This document shows, one piece after another, positions 15,900 through 23,987 of a stretch of 64,000 bases of DNA. Every line of letters begins with the position of its first letter. Within the stretch, counting starts at the first letter, position 1. The translations under genes and the position numbers were made by a program. The stretch is from Streptomyces nodosus (GTDB lineage Bacteria > Actinomycetota > Actinomycetes > Streptomycetales > Streptomycetaceae), in assembly GCF_008704995.1 (NCBI RefSeq), contig NZ_CP023747.1, positions 5,301,501 through 5,365,500 of the forward strand, in the 5' to 3' direction. Below the pieces are notes generated by a model. The model was not told the origin of the DNA and did not search any database. It worked only from the letters and a program-made list of their open reading frames with translations.

Positions 15900-18110
15900 A
15901 TGGATCTCGTGCACGCTCTGGAAGAACCGCTGAAGAACACGCTCGGCCCCGCCACCGCCAAGGTGATGGCCGAGCACCTCGGTCTGCACACCGTCGGAGA
16001 CCTGCTCCACCACTACCCGCGCAGATACGAGGAGCGCGGCCAGCTCACCCACCTCGCCGACCTCCCCCTGGACGAGCATGCGACGGTGGTCGCCCAGGTC
16101 GCCGACGCGCGCCTGCACACCTTCGCCTCGTCCAAGGCGCCGCGGGGCAAGGGCCAGCGTCTCGAAGTCACCATCACCGACGGCAGCGGCCGGCTCCAAC
16201 TGGTCTTCTTCGGCAACGGGGTGCACAAGCCCCACAAGGAACTGCTGCCCGGCACCCGCGCCTTGTTCGCCGGCAAGGTCTCCGTCTTCAACCGCAGGCT
16301 CCAACTGGCCCATCCCGCCTACGAACTGCTGCGCGGCGAGGACGACGCCCAGGCGGTGGACAGCTGGGCGGGCGCCCTGATCCCCCTCTACCCGGCCACC
16401 GCCAAGCTGGAGTCCTGGAAGATCGCCAAGGCGGTGCAGACGGTGCTGCCGAGCGTCCAGGAGGCGATCGACCCGCTGCCGGACTCCCTGCGCGACGGCA
16501 GGGGCCTGGTCTCCCTGCCCGAGGCGCTTCTCAAGATCCACCGCCCGCACACCAAGGCGGACATCGCCGACGCCCGCTCCCGCCTCAAATGGGACGAGGC
16601 CTTCGTGCTCCAGGTCGCCCTGGCGCGCCGCCGCCACGCCGACGCCCAGCTCCCCGCGGTGGCCCGGGTCCCCGGCACGGACGGACTGCTGACGGCCTTC
16701 GACGCGAGACTCCCCTTCACCCTCACCGAGGGGCAGCGGAAGGTCTCCGGGGAGATCTTCGACGACCTGGCGACCGAACACCCGATGCACCGGCTGCTCC
16801 AGGGCGAGGTCGGCAGCGGCAAGACCATGGTGGCGCTGCGCGCCATGCTCGCCGTCGTGGACGCGGGCGGACAGGCCGCCATGCTCGCGCCCACCGAGGT
16901 GCTCGCCCAGCAGCACCACCGGTCGATCGTGGAGATGATGGGGGAGCTCGCCGAGGGAGGCATGCTGGGCGGCTCCGAGCGGGCCACCAAGGTGGTGCTG
17001 CTCACCGGGTCCATGGGCGCGGCCGCGCGGCGGCAGGCGCTGCTCGACCTGGTCACCGGCGAGGCCGGGATCGTGATCGGCACCCATGCGCTGATCGAGG
17101 ACAAGGTGCGCTTCCACGACCTCGGTCTGGTGGTCGTGGACGAACAGCACCGCTTCGGCGTCGAGCAGCGGGACGCCCTGCGCGGCAAGGGGAAGCAGCC
17201 GCCCCATCTGCTGGTCATGACCGCCACCCCGATCCCCCGTACGGTCGCCATGACCGTCTTCGGCGATCTGGAGACCTCCGTCCTGGACCAGCTCCCGGCC
17301 GGGCGTTCGCCGATCGCCAGCCATGTGGTGCCGGCCGCCGACAAGCCGCACTTCCTGGCGCGCGCCTGGGAGCGGGTGCGCGAGGAGGTCGTGGGCGGCC
17401 ATCAGGCGTATGTCGTCTGCCCCCGGATCGGGGACGACCTCGACGAGGCCGCCGCGAAGAAGGCGAAGAAGACACCCGAGGACGAGGCGGAGAAGCGGCC
17501 CCCGCTCGCCGTCCTCGACGTCGCCGGACATTTTGCCGAGGGGCCGCTGAAGGGGCTGCGGGTGGAGGTGCTGCACGGGCGGATGCAGCCGGACGACAAG
17601 GACGCGGTGATGCGCCGGTTCGCCGCCGGTGAGACCGATGTCCTGGTCGCGACCACGGTCATCGAGGTCGGCGTCAACGTGCCGAACGCCACCGCGATGG
17701 TGATCATGGACGCGGACCGCTTCGGGGTGTCCCAACTCCACCAGCTGCGCGGCCGGGTGGGCCGTGGCTCGGCGCCCGGCCTGTGTCTGCTGGTCACCGA
17801 GATGCCGGAGGCGAGCGCGGCCCGCGCACGGCTGAACTCCGTGGCGGCCACCCTCGACGGCTTCGAGCTCTCCCGGATCGACCTCGAACAGCGCCGTGAG
17901 GGCGATGTCCTCGGCCAGGCCCAGTCCGGCGCCCGCTCCTCGCTGCGCATGCTCGCGGTCATCGACGACGAGGAGATCATCGCCGAGGCCAGGGAGGAGG
18001 CTGCCGCGGTGGTCGCCGCCGACCCGGAGCTTCAGCGCCTCCCCGGCCTGCGCACCGCCCTGGAGGCCCTGCTGGACGAGGAGCGGGAGCAGTACCTGGA
18101 CAAGGGGTGA
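15900..18110 (+). CDS. recG: ATP-dependent DNA helicase RecG
   Basis: A 736-residue helicase that remodels stalled replication forks and branched DNA. It has an N-terminal wedge/OB domain (LADLPLDEHATVVAQV... VTITDGSGRLQLVFFGN), Walker A GEVGSGKTMVALRA near 310, DEQH motif VDEQHRFGVEQRDAL, motif III TATPIPRTVAMTVFG, and motifs IV-VI including DKDAVMRRF, ATTVIEVGVNVPNAT and HQLRGRVGRG. The ATG at 15900 gives MDLVHALEEPL; a GTG at 15909 is possible. An insertion of acidic/lysine residues (DLDEAAAKKAKKTPEDEAEK) lies in the helicase-2 lobe. Confidence 0.97.
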   Translation: MDLVHALEEPLKNTLGPATAKVMAEHLGLHTVGDLLHHYPRRYEERGQLTHLADLPLDEHATVVAQVADARLHTFASSKAPRGKGQRLEVTITDGSGRLQLVFFGNGVHKPHKELLPGTRALFAGKVSVFNRRLQLAHPAYELLRGEDDAQAVDSWAGALIPLYPATAKLESWKIAKAVQTVLPSVQEAIDPLPDSLRDGRGLVSLPEALLKIHRPHTKADIADARSRLKWDEAFVLQVALARRRHADAQLPAVARVPGTDGLLTAFDARLPFTLTEGQRKVSGEIFDDLATEHPMHRLLQGEVGSGKTMVALRAMLAVVDAGGQAAMLAPTEVLAQQHHRSIVEMMGELAEGGMLGGSERATKVVLLTGSMGAAARRQALLDLVTGEAGIVIGTHALIEDKVRFHDLGLVVVDEQHRFGVEQRDALRGKGKQPPHLLVMTATPIPRTVAMTVFGDLETSVLDQLPAGRSPIASHVVPAADKPHFLARAWERVREEVVGGHQAYVVCPRIGDDLDEAAAKKAKKTPEDEAEKRPPLAVLDVAGHFAEGPLKGLRVEVLHGRMQPDDKDAVMRRFAAGETDVLVATTVIEVGVNVPNATAMVIMDADRFGVSQLHQLRGRVGRGSAPGLCLLVTEMPEASAARARLNSVAATLDGFELSRIDLEQRREGDVLGQAQSGARSSLRMLAVIDDEEIIAEAREEAAAVVAADPELQRLPGLRTALEALLDEEREQYLDKG

Positions 18111-18282
18111 GCCGGCACCGGCCCTTCACGGGGAGCGGGGCCGGCTCCGGGGAGAGAGAAGGGGCATCGGGCGTCCTTCGCGCGGGGACGCGCCGCGCGC
18201 CGGGGTTCCCCCGGCTGAGAGACTTGAGGGCATCCGGCCCATGACCCCGGGCACCGACCGCACACCGACAAGGACCGAAGAG

Positions 18283-18870
18283 ATGACCCGCGTGATCGCC
18301 GGGCGGGCCGGCGGACGCCGTCTGGCCGTGCCGCCGGGCAACGGCACCCGTCCCACCTCCGACCGTGCGCGCGAGGGCCTCTTCTCCACCTGGCAGTCCC
18401 TCCTGGGCGGACCGCTGGAGGGCGAGCACGTCCTGGACCTGTACGCCGGTTCCGGCGCCGTCGGTCTGGAGGCGCTGTCCCGCGGCGCCGGCCACACCCT
18501 GCTCGTCGAGGCCGACGCCCGGGCCGTGCGCACCGTCCGGGAGAACGTCAGGGCGCTCGGGCTCCCGGGCGCCGAGGTCAGGGCGGGCAAAGCGGAACAG
18601 ATCATTCACACCGCCCCGCCGGCCCGGCCGTACGACCTGGTCTTCCTGGACCCGCCCTACGCGGTGTCCGACGGCGATCTTCGCGAGATTCTGCTCACAC
18701 TCCGCTCGGGAGGCTGGCTCGCGGACGATGCGCTCGTCACCGTGGAGCGCAGCACCAGAGGCGGGGAGTTCCGATGGCCGGACGGCTTCGACGCGCTCCG
18801 GTCCCGTCGCTACGGCGAAGGGACGTTTTGGTACGGTCGCGCCGCCTCCACGTGCGAAGACGCACGATGA
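18283..18870 (+). CDS. rsmD: 16S rRNA (guanine966-N2)-methyltransferase
   Basis: A 195-residue SAM-dependent methyltransferase acting on 16S rRNA in the small subunit. VLDLYAGSGAVGLEALSRG is motif I, and LVFLDPPYAV holds the N-methyltransferase DPPY motif. The ATG at 18283 gives MTRVIAGRAGGRRLAVPPG, the family start (RIIAGxxxGRxL). It ends 26 bases before the coaD GTG, and an ATGA overlap (18867) sits at its stop. Confidence 0.95.
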   Translation: MTRVIAGRAGGRRLAVPPGNGTRPTSDRAREGLFSTWQSLLGGPLEGEHVLDLYAGSGAVGLEALSRGAGHTLLVEADARAVRTVRENVRALGLPGAEVRAGKAEQIIHTAPPARPYDLVFLDPPYAVSDGDLREILLTLRSGGWLADDALVTVERSTRGGEFRWPDGFDALRSRRYGEGTFWYGRAASTCEDAR

Positions 18871-18896
18871 CCGGACTTGAGAGCGAGGGATCACAA

Positions 18897-19376
18897 GTGC
18901 GCCGCGCCGTCTGCCCCGGGTCGTTCGACCCGATCACCAATGGACATCTCGACATCATCGCCCGTGCCTCCAAGCTGTACGACGAGGTCTATGTCGCGGT
19001 GATGATCAACCAGTCCAAGAAGGGCCTGTTCGAGATCGACGAGCGGATCGATCTGATCCGCCAGGTCACCCACGAGTTCGGGAACGTCCGGGTGGAGGCC
19101 TTCCACGGCCTTCTCGTCGACTTCTGCAAGGAGCGCGACATCCCCGCCATCGTCAAGGGCCTGCGCGCCGTCAGCGACTTCGACTACGAGCTCCAGATGG
19201 CCCAGATGAACAACGGCCTCTCCGGAGTGGAGACCCTGTTCGTGCCCACCAACCCCACCTACAGCTTCCTTTCGTCCTCGCTGGTCAAGGAGGTCGCGGC
19301 CTGGGGTGGAGACGTCTCCCACCTGGTGCCCCCGACCGTACTGGAGGCCCTGACCGGCCGCCTCAGGAAGGACTGA
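18897..19376 (+). CDS. coaD: pantetheine-phosphate adenylyltransferase
   Basis: A 159-residue nucleotidyltransferase making dephospho-CoA from ATP and 4'-phosphopantetheine. PGSFDPITNGHLDII carries the FDPxTxGH catalytic motif, and SFLSSSLVKEVA is the second ATP-binding motif. GTG at 18897 follows gcgaggga and gives the standard length. An ATG at 18867 that overlaps the rsmD stop would add 10 residues and is less likely. Confidence 0.96.
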   Translation: MRRAVCPGSFDPITNGHLDIIARASKLYDEVYVAVMINQSKKGLFEIDERIDLIRQVTHEFGNVRVEAFHGLLVDFCKERDIPAIVKGLRAVSDFDYELQMAQMNNGLSGVETLFVPTNPTYSFLSSSLVKEVAAWGGDVSHLVPPTVLEALTGRLRKD

Positions 19377-19498
19377 GCGGGACTTCGGCGGGCGCCCGGT
19401 GACCTGAGAGTCCGTCACCCGGTGTCGGGCGGCACGGGAGTGGTCGTACAGTCGAGCCGTCCGTCTCCAACACAGCTGTAGAGAGTGGCGAGCACACG

Positions 19499-20602
19499 GT
19501 GGACGTACAGAAGAAGCTGGACGAGATCGTTGCGATGGTCACCGGCGCCCGGTCGATGCCCATGTCGGCGTCGTGCGTGGTCAACCGTGCCGAGCTGCTC
19601 TCGATGCTGGAGGAGCTGCGCGAGGAGCTGCCCGACTCCCTGGCCCAGGCCCGGGAACTGATCGGCGACCGCGAGCAGATGGTCGAGCGGGCCCGTCAGG
19701 AGGCCGAGCGGATCATCGAGGGCGCGCACGCCGAGCGCGGCTCCCTGATCTCCGACACGGAGGTCGCCCGCCGCTCCCAGAACGAGGCCGACCGCATCCT
19801 GACCGAGGCCCGCCAGGAGGCCGAGGAGGTCCGCACCGAGGCCGACGACTACGTCGACTCCAAGCTCGCCAACTTCGAGGTCGTCCTCACCAAGACCCTC
19901 GGCTCGGTGGGCCGCGGCCGCGAGAAGCTCCTCGGCACCGGCCCCGGCCTCGACGAGCACGGTTACGAGGACGAGGACGCCCCCGAGCGCAGCCACGACC
20001 CCGAGACGCTGCGCCGCGACGCGGACGCCTATGTGGACGCCAAGCTCGGCGCCTTCGAGGCCGTCCTCGCCAAGACCCTGGATGCCGTGGGCAAGGGCCG
20101 CCAGAAGCTGCACGGCCGGATCGCCACCGACGACCTCGGCGCGCTCGCGGACGACACCACGACCCGCCAGCACTCCAGCGACGCCGACTATCTGGCCGAC
20201 CTCGCGGCCCTGGCCGACCCCCCGGCCGGTGCCCCCGCGGCCCCGGCGCACACCCCGGAGCTCCCGACCAGGGTCCCCCCGGTCCAGCAGACCCCGGTCC
20301 CGGCCCAGCAGGCCGAGCCGGTCTACGCCCAGCAGCAGGACCCGTACGGCTATCAGCAGACCGACCAGTACGGCTATCAGCAGGCCTACGCCCAGCAGGA
20401 CGCCTACGGCTATCAGCAGGCCGACCCCTACGCCGCCTACCCGCAGGCCCAGGCGTACGACCAGCAGGGCGGGTACGACCAGGGACAGGCCGGGCAGGGG
20501 TACGCCCAGAGCAACGACCTGGACGAGGCCAGCCTCTTCGACACCAGCATGATCAGCGCCGAGCAGCTGCGCGCCTACGAGCAGGGGCGCGGCGGCCACT
20601 GA
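19499..20602 (+). CDS. DivIVA/ATPase-B-like coiled-coil protein with YGYQQ repeats
   Basis: A 367-residue protein. The first about 130 residues are strongly coiled-coil (EELREELPDSLAQARELIGDREQMVERARQEAERIIEGAH). A module is then duplicated: DYVDSKLANFEVVLTKTLGSVGRGREKLLG near 112 and AYVDAKLGAFEAVLAKTLDAVGKGRQKLHG near 180, likely amphipathic helices. The C-terminus is low complexity, with DPYGYQQTDQYGYQQAYAQQ repeats. It resembles actinobacterial cell-division or envelope scaffold proteins encoded next to coaD, but no specific function is shown. The GTG at 19499 has only a weak ribosome site. Confidence 0.8.
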   Translation: MDVQKKLDEIVAMVTGARSMPMSASCVVNRAELLSMLEELREELPDSLAQARELIGDREQMVERARQEAERIIEGAHAERGSLISDTEVARRSQNEADRILTEARQEAEEVRTEADDYVDSKLANFEVVLTKTLGSVGRGREKLLGTGPGLDEHGYEDEDAPERSHDPETLRRDADAYVDAKLGAFEAVLAKTLDAVGKGRQKLHGRIATDDLGALADDTTTRQHSSDADYLADLAALADPPAGAPAAPAHTPELPTRVPPVQQTPVPAQQAEPVYAQQQDPYGYQQTDQYGYQQAYAQQDAYGYQQADPYAAYPQAQAYDQQGGYDQGQAGQGYAQSNDLDEASLFDTSMISAEQLRAYEQGRGGH

Positions 20603-20647
20603 GCGGTCCGGGCGCCCCGGCCGGCGGGGGCCGGGCGGCGCACCGGA

Positions 20648-20677
20648 TTGGGCCGAGAGCGAAACGTCCAGTATCCT
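20648..20677 (+). promoter_or_regulatory. probable promoter of the DUF177-rpmF-rnc operon
   Basis: TTGGGC at 20648-20653 and TATCCT at 20672-20677 are separated by 18 bases. It lies about 100 bases before the first gene of the operon, in an otherwise gene-free 172-base gap. A GC-rich hairpin near 20616-20635 just upstream would insulate it from the preceding gene. Confidence 0.5.
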
Positions 20678-20774
20678 GGCTCTTCGGTCGCACGTACCCT
20701 TCGCGATCAGCGCTGCCCGGAACACCGCGGACAGCGTCCCCTCCGAGTCTCGACGACCGAAAGCAGGAACGGCC

Positions 20775-21422
20775 CTGAACGCCCGCCTCGACCACCGCAA
20801 CCCCCTCGTGTTCGACACGCACGAGCTGGGGCGGCGTCCTGGTGCGCTGCGGCGCCTGTCCCGCACGGTCGACGCCCCGAAGGACCTCGGTGTCGCGGGT
20901 GTCGTCGGAGTGCCGGAAGGCGCCCCGGTGGAGCTCGGACTCCGGCTCGAGTCGGTCATGGACGGGGTGCTCGTCACGGGCACCGCCCGTGCATCGGCCG
21001 AGGGGGAGTGCGTAAGGTGTCTGGAGCCGCTGGAGCAAGAGCTCGAAGCGGACTTCCAGGAGTTGTTCTCGTACCCTGACGCCGACGACCGGGGCCGTGC
21101 CAGCACGGAGCCCGACGACGACGCCGAGGACGACGAGGACAGGCTCTTCCTCGAGGACGGCCTGTTCGACCTCGAACCTCTGCTGCGTGATGCGGTGGTG
21201 CTCGCACTGCCGATGCAGCCGGTGTGCCAGGAAGACTGCCTGGGCCTGTGCTCCGAGTGCGGAGCGCGGCTCACGGACGACCCGGATCACCACCATGACG
21301 CCGTCGACATCCGTTGGGCGGCACTGCAGGGAATCGCCGATTCACTCGAAGCCGGCGATAAGGACGAGATGAGCGGCGGCGCGCCTCGATCAGCACGCGC
21401 CGACGAGAAGCAGGAGAAGTAG
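20775..21422 (+). CDS. DUF177 (YceD) protein, probable CTG start
   Basis: A protein of about 215 residues in the YceD/DUF177 family, which is near-universally encoded beside rpmF and linked to 23S rRNA or large-subunit biogenesis. Cysteines are arranged as CVRCLEPL and CQEDCLGLCSECG, consistent with zinc binding. The conserved N-terminus LNARLDHRNPLVFDTHELGRR lies upstream of the first ATG/GTG/TTG in frame (GTG 20808). The frame has no such codon between its last stop (20550-20552) and 20808. CTG at 20775, after AGGA, is therefore the likely start. GTG 20808 would remove the conserved start and lacks a ribosome site. Confidence 0.85.
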   Translation: MNARLDHRNPLVFDTHELGRRPGALRRLSRTVDAPKDLGVAGVVGVPEGAPVELGLRLESVMDGVLVTGTARASAEGECVRCLEPLEQELEADFQELFSYPDADDRGRASTEPDDDAEDDEDRLFLEDGLFDLEPLLRDAVVLALPMQPVCQEDCLGLCSECGARLTDDPDHHHDAVDIRWAALQGIADSLEAGDKDEMSGGAPRSARADEKQEK

Positions 21423-21424
21423 CC

Positions 21425-21598
21425 GTGGCTGTTCCGAAGCGGAAGATGTCGCGCAGCAACACGCGCCACCGCCGGTCGCAGTGGAAGGCTGCGGTCCCCA
21501 CTCTGGTTGCGTGCGAGCGCTGCCACGAGCCCAAGCAGCAGCACATCGCGTGCCCGTCGTGCGGCACCTACAACAAGCGCCAGGTCCTCGAGGTCTGA
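21425..21598 (+). CDS. rpmF: 50S ribosomal protein L32
   Basis: A 57-residue L32, MAVPKRKMSRSNTRHRRSQW..., with a zinc ribbon of four cysteines (CERC at 30-33 and CPSC at 43-46). The GTG at 21425 is 3 bases after the DUF177 stop, so the two are cotranslated. It sits immediately before rnc in the same operon. Confidence 0.97.
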   Translation: MAVPKRKMSRSNTRHRRSQWKAAVPTLVACERCHEPKQQHIACPSCGTYNKRQVLEV

Positions 21599-21617
21599 GC
21601 GGCTGGTGAGAGGTCTG

Positions 21618-22433
21618 ATGACTGACGCCAAGAACGGTCCCCGTCGCGGCGGGGGTGGTCCGGCGGACAACACAGCCTCGTCCCACACGCTTCTGGAAGG
21701 GCGGCTCGGCTATCAGGTCGAGTCCGCCCTTCTGGTGCGTGCGCTGACGCATCGCTCGTACGCGTACGAGAACGGCGGTCTGCCGACGAACGAGCGCCTG
21801 GAGTTCCTCGGGGACTCCGTGCTCGGTCTCGTGGTCACCGACACGCTGTACCGCACCCACCCCGACCTGCCCGAGGGCCAGCTGGCCAAGCTGCGGGCCG
21901 CGGTGGTCAACTCGCGTGCGCTCGCCGAGGTGAGCCGCGGGCTCGACCTCGGCTCCTTCATCCGGCTCGGCCGGGGCGAGGAGGGCACAGGCGGCCGGGA
22001 CAAGGCATCCATTCTCGCCGACACCCTCGAAGCGGTGATCGGCGCCGTCTATCTCGACCAGGGTCTGGAGGCGGCGGGGGAGCTGGTGCACCGCCTGTTC
22101 GACCCGCTGATCGAGAAGTCCTCGAATCTCGGTGCCGGCCTGGACTGGAAGACCAGCCTCCAGGAGCTGACCGCGACCGAGGGGCTCGGTGTTCCCGAGT
22201 ACCTGGTCACGGAGACCGGCCCGGACCACGAGAAGACCTTTACTGCTGCCGCCCGCGTCGGAGGCGTCTCGTACGGCACCGGCACCGGCCGCAGCAAGAA
22301 GGAGGCGGAGCAGCAGGCCGCGGAGTCGGCCTGGCGCTCCATCCGAGCAGCCGCGGACGAGCGCGACAAGGCGGCGGCCGACGGGGGCGCGGACACCGCC
22401 TCGGCCCCGGCGAGCGGCCCGGCCACGGCCTGA
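21618..22433 (+). CDS. rnc: ribonuclease III
   Basis: A 271-residue dsRNA endonuclease processing rRNA and regulating mRNAs; the Streptomyces orthologue (AbsB) affects antibiotic production. The catalytic signature NERLEFLGDSVLG is near residues 58-70. ADTLEAVIGAVYLDQG supplies the second set of acidic metal ligands. The dsRNA-binding domain fills residues 165-245 (DWKTSLQELTATEG... GRSKKEAEQQAAESAW). A low-complexity Ala-rich tail follows. ATG 21618; a GTG at 21606 is an alternative. Confidence 0.97.
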   Translation: MTDAKNGPRRGGGGPADNTASSHTLLEGRLGYQVESALLVRALTHRSYAYENGGLPTNERLEFLGDSVLGLVVTDTLYRTHPDLPEGQLAKLRAAVVNSRALAEVSRGLDLGSFIRLGRGEEGTGGRDKASILADTLEAVIGAVYLDQGLEAAGELVHRLFDPLIEKSSNLGAGLDWKTSLQELTATEGLGVPEYLVTETGPDHEKTFTAAARVGGVSYGTGTGRSKKEAEQQAAESAWRSIRAAADERDKAAADGGADTASAPASGPATA

Positions 22434-22453
22434 ATCCTTCTGAATCCTTCACC

Positions 22454-22491
22454 ACGGACCCCGCCCGGCGATCACGCCGGGCGGGGTCCGT
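22454..22491 (+). terminator. terminator of the rpmF-rnc operon
   Basis: A perfect 17-bp stem: acggaccccgcccggcg (22454-22470) with cgccgggcggggtccgt (22475-22491), loop atca. It lies 20 bases after the rnc stop. An exact 10-base duplication (tgaatccttc at 22431-22440 and 22441-22450) covers the stop codon. Confidence 0.88.
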
Positions 22492-22583
22492 CGTCGTCGG
22501 CGGACGCCTTCCGCCACCGGGGCGCCCCTTGATCACGAGGTACCCTGCGGACATCGACCCGCTCACCCTTCCGGAGGAACCCC

Positions 22584-23459
22584 GTGCCCGAGCTGCCCGA
22601 GGTCGAGGTCGTGCGGCGCGGCCTGGAACGCTGGGTCGCCCGTCGGAGCGTCGCCGAGACCGAGGTGCTGCATCCGCGCGCCGTTCGCCGGCACCTCGCG
22701 GGCGGCGAGGACTTCGCGCACCGGCTGAAGGGACAGCGCCTCGGCACGCCCGCCCGGCGCGGCAAATACCTCTGGATCCCGGTGGAGGGCACCGGGACGG
22801 CGGTCCTGGCGCACCTCGGCATGAGCGGCCAGCTCCTCGTCCAGCCGGGTGAGGCCCCCGACGAGAAGCATCTGCGCATCCGGTTCCGGTTCGACGACGC
22901 GCTCGGCACCGAGCTGCGCTTCGTCGACCAGCGCACCTTCGGCGGCCTCTCGCTGCACGACACCGCCCAGGACGGGCTGCCCGACGTCATCGCGCACATC
23001 GCCCGCGACCCCCTCGACCCGCTCTTCGACGACGAGGCCTTCCATCAGGCGCTGCGCCGCAAGCGCAGCACCATCAAACGGGCCCTGCTCGACCAGTCCC
23101 TGATCAGCGGAGTCGGCAACATCTACGCGGACGAGGCGCTGTGGCGCTCCCGCGTCCACTACGAGCGCCCCACGGCGGGCTTCACCCGGCCGCACACCGC
23201 CGAACTCCTCGGCCATGTACGGGACGTGATGAGCGCCGCGCTGGCGGTGGGCGGCACCAGCTTCGACAGCCTCTATGTCAATGTCAACGGGGAGTCGGGC
23301 TACTTCGACCGGTCACTGGACGCCTACGGCCGTGAGGGGCTGCCCTGCCGGCGCTGCGGCACACCGTTGCGCCGCCGCCCCTGGATGAACCGGTCCAGCT
23401 ATTTCTGCCCGAACTGCCAGCGCCCGCCCCGCGCCCCGTCCCGGCCCGCCGCTCGGTGA
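22584..23459 (+). CDS. mutM: formamidopyrimidine-DNA glycosylase
   Basis: A 291-residue base-excision repair enzyme removing 8-oxoguanine. After Met removal, the catalytic Pro-Glu (MPELPEVEVVRRGLERW) is exposed. The middle shows the N-glycosylase/AP-lyase helix-two-turn-helix (LLDQSLISGVGNIYADEALW). The C-terminal zinc finger is CRRCGTP...FCPNCQRPP. GTG at 22584 follows GGAGG. It is the last plus-strand gene before the HxlR regulator. Confidence 0.95.
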   Translation: MPELPEVEVVRRGLERWVARRSVAETEVLHPRAVRRHLAGGEDFAHRLKGQRLGTPARRGKYLWIPVEGTGTAVLAHLGMSGQLLVQPGEAPDEKHLRIRFRFDDALGTELRFVDQRTFGGLSLHDTAQDGLPDVIAHIARDPLDPLFDDEAFHQALRRKRSTIKRALLDQSLISGVGNIYADEALWRSRVHYERPTAGFTRPHTAELLGHVRDVMSAALAVGGTSFDSLYVNVNGESGYFDRSLDAYGREGLPCRRCGTPLRRRPWMNRSSYFCPNCQRPPRAPSRPAAR

Positions 23460-23478
23460 ACCCGGGGCGGACCGGACG

Positions 23479-23880
23479 TCACGGTGAGGGCGACTCCTCC
23501 GGCCGGGCCTCGTCGTAGCGGCGGCGGGCGGCCAGGACGTCGTCCATGCGCCCCTCCACACTGCGGATCAGGGCCAGCAGCCGCTCGGCGACCTCGCGGC
23601 CCAGCGGGGTCAGCTCATAGTCCACCCGCGGCGGGTTCGTCGGCTGGGCCTCGCGGTGCACCAGACCGTCGCGCTCCAGGGCGTGCAGGGTCTGGGAGAG
23701 CATCTTCTCGCTGACGCCGTCGACCCGGCGGCGCAGCTCGTTGAAGCGGAGGGACCCCTCGTACAGGGCGCCGAGGGTGAGCGACCCCCAACGCCCCGTG
23801 ACATGCTCCAGCGTGGCCCGCGACGGGCATGCCCGGGAGAACACGTCGTAGGGGAGGTCCTGCTCCGGGGCGGTGGCCAT
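23479..23880 (-). CDS. HxlR-family transcriptional regulator
   Basis: A 133-residue winged-helix regulator of the HxlR type. The family signature is visible as CPSRATLEHVTGRWGSLTLGALYEGSLRFNELRRRVDGVSEKMLSQTLHALERDGLVHR, in which the cysteine near residue 18 matches the redox cysteine of several HxlR members. It continues PPRVDYELTPLGREV, the wing. Convergent with mutM (19 bases between stops). ATG 23880 gives the family-like start; 23901 adds seven unsupported residues. Target unknown. Confidence 0.85.
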   Translation of the reverse strand: MATAPEQDLPYDVFSRACPSRATLEHVTGRWGSLTLGALYEGSLRFNELRRRVDGVSEKMLSQTLHALERDGLVHREAQPTNPPRVDYELTPLGREVAERLLALIRSVEGRMDDVLAARRRYDEARPEESPSP

Positions 23881-23987
23881 GGCCGAAGCGTACGCGACCA
23901 CAGCGCTACCCAGCAGACCGCGCCCACCAGAAGCAAGCGCCCACCCTGGGTCCCTTCCGTCCCCTTCTTCGGTTCCTCAGGAATCCC

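Noticed and set aside
20808..21422. Using GTG 20808 as the DUF177 start
   Set aside because: It cuts off the conserved LNARLDHRNPLVF start and has no ribosome site. CTG 20775 is better supported.
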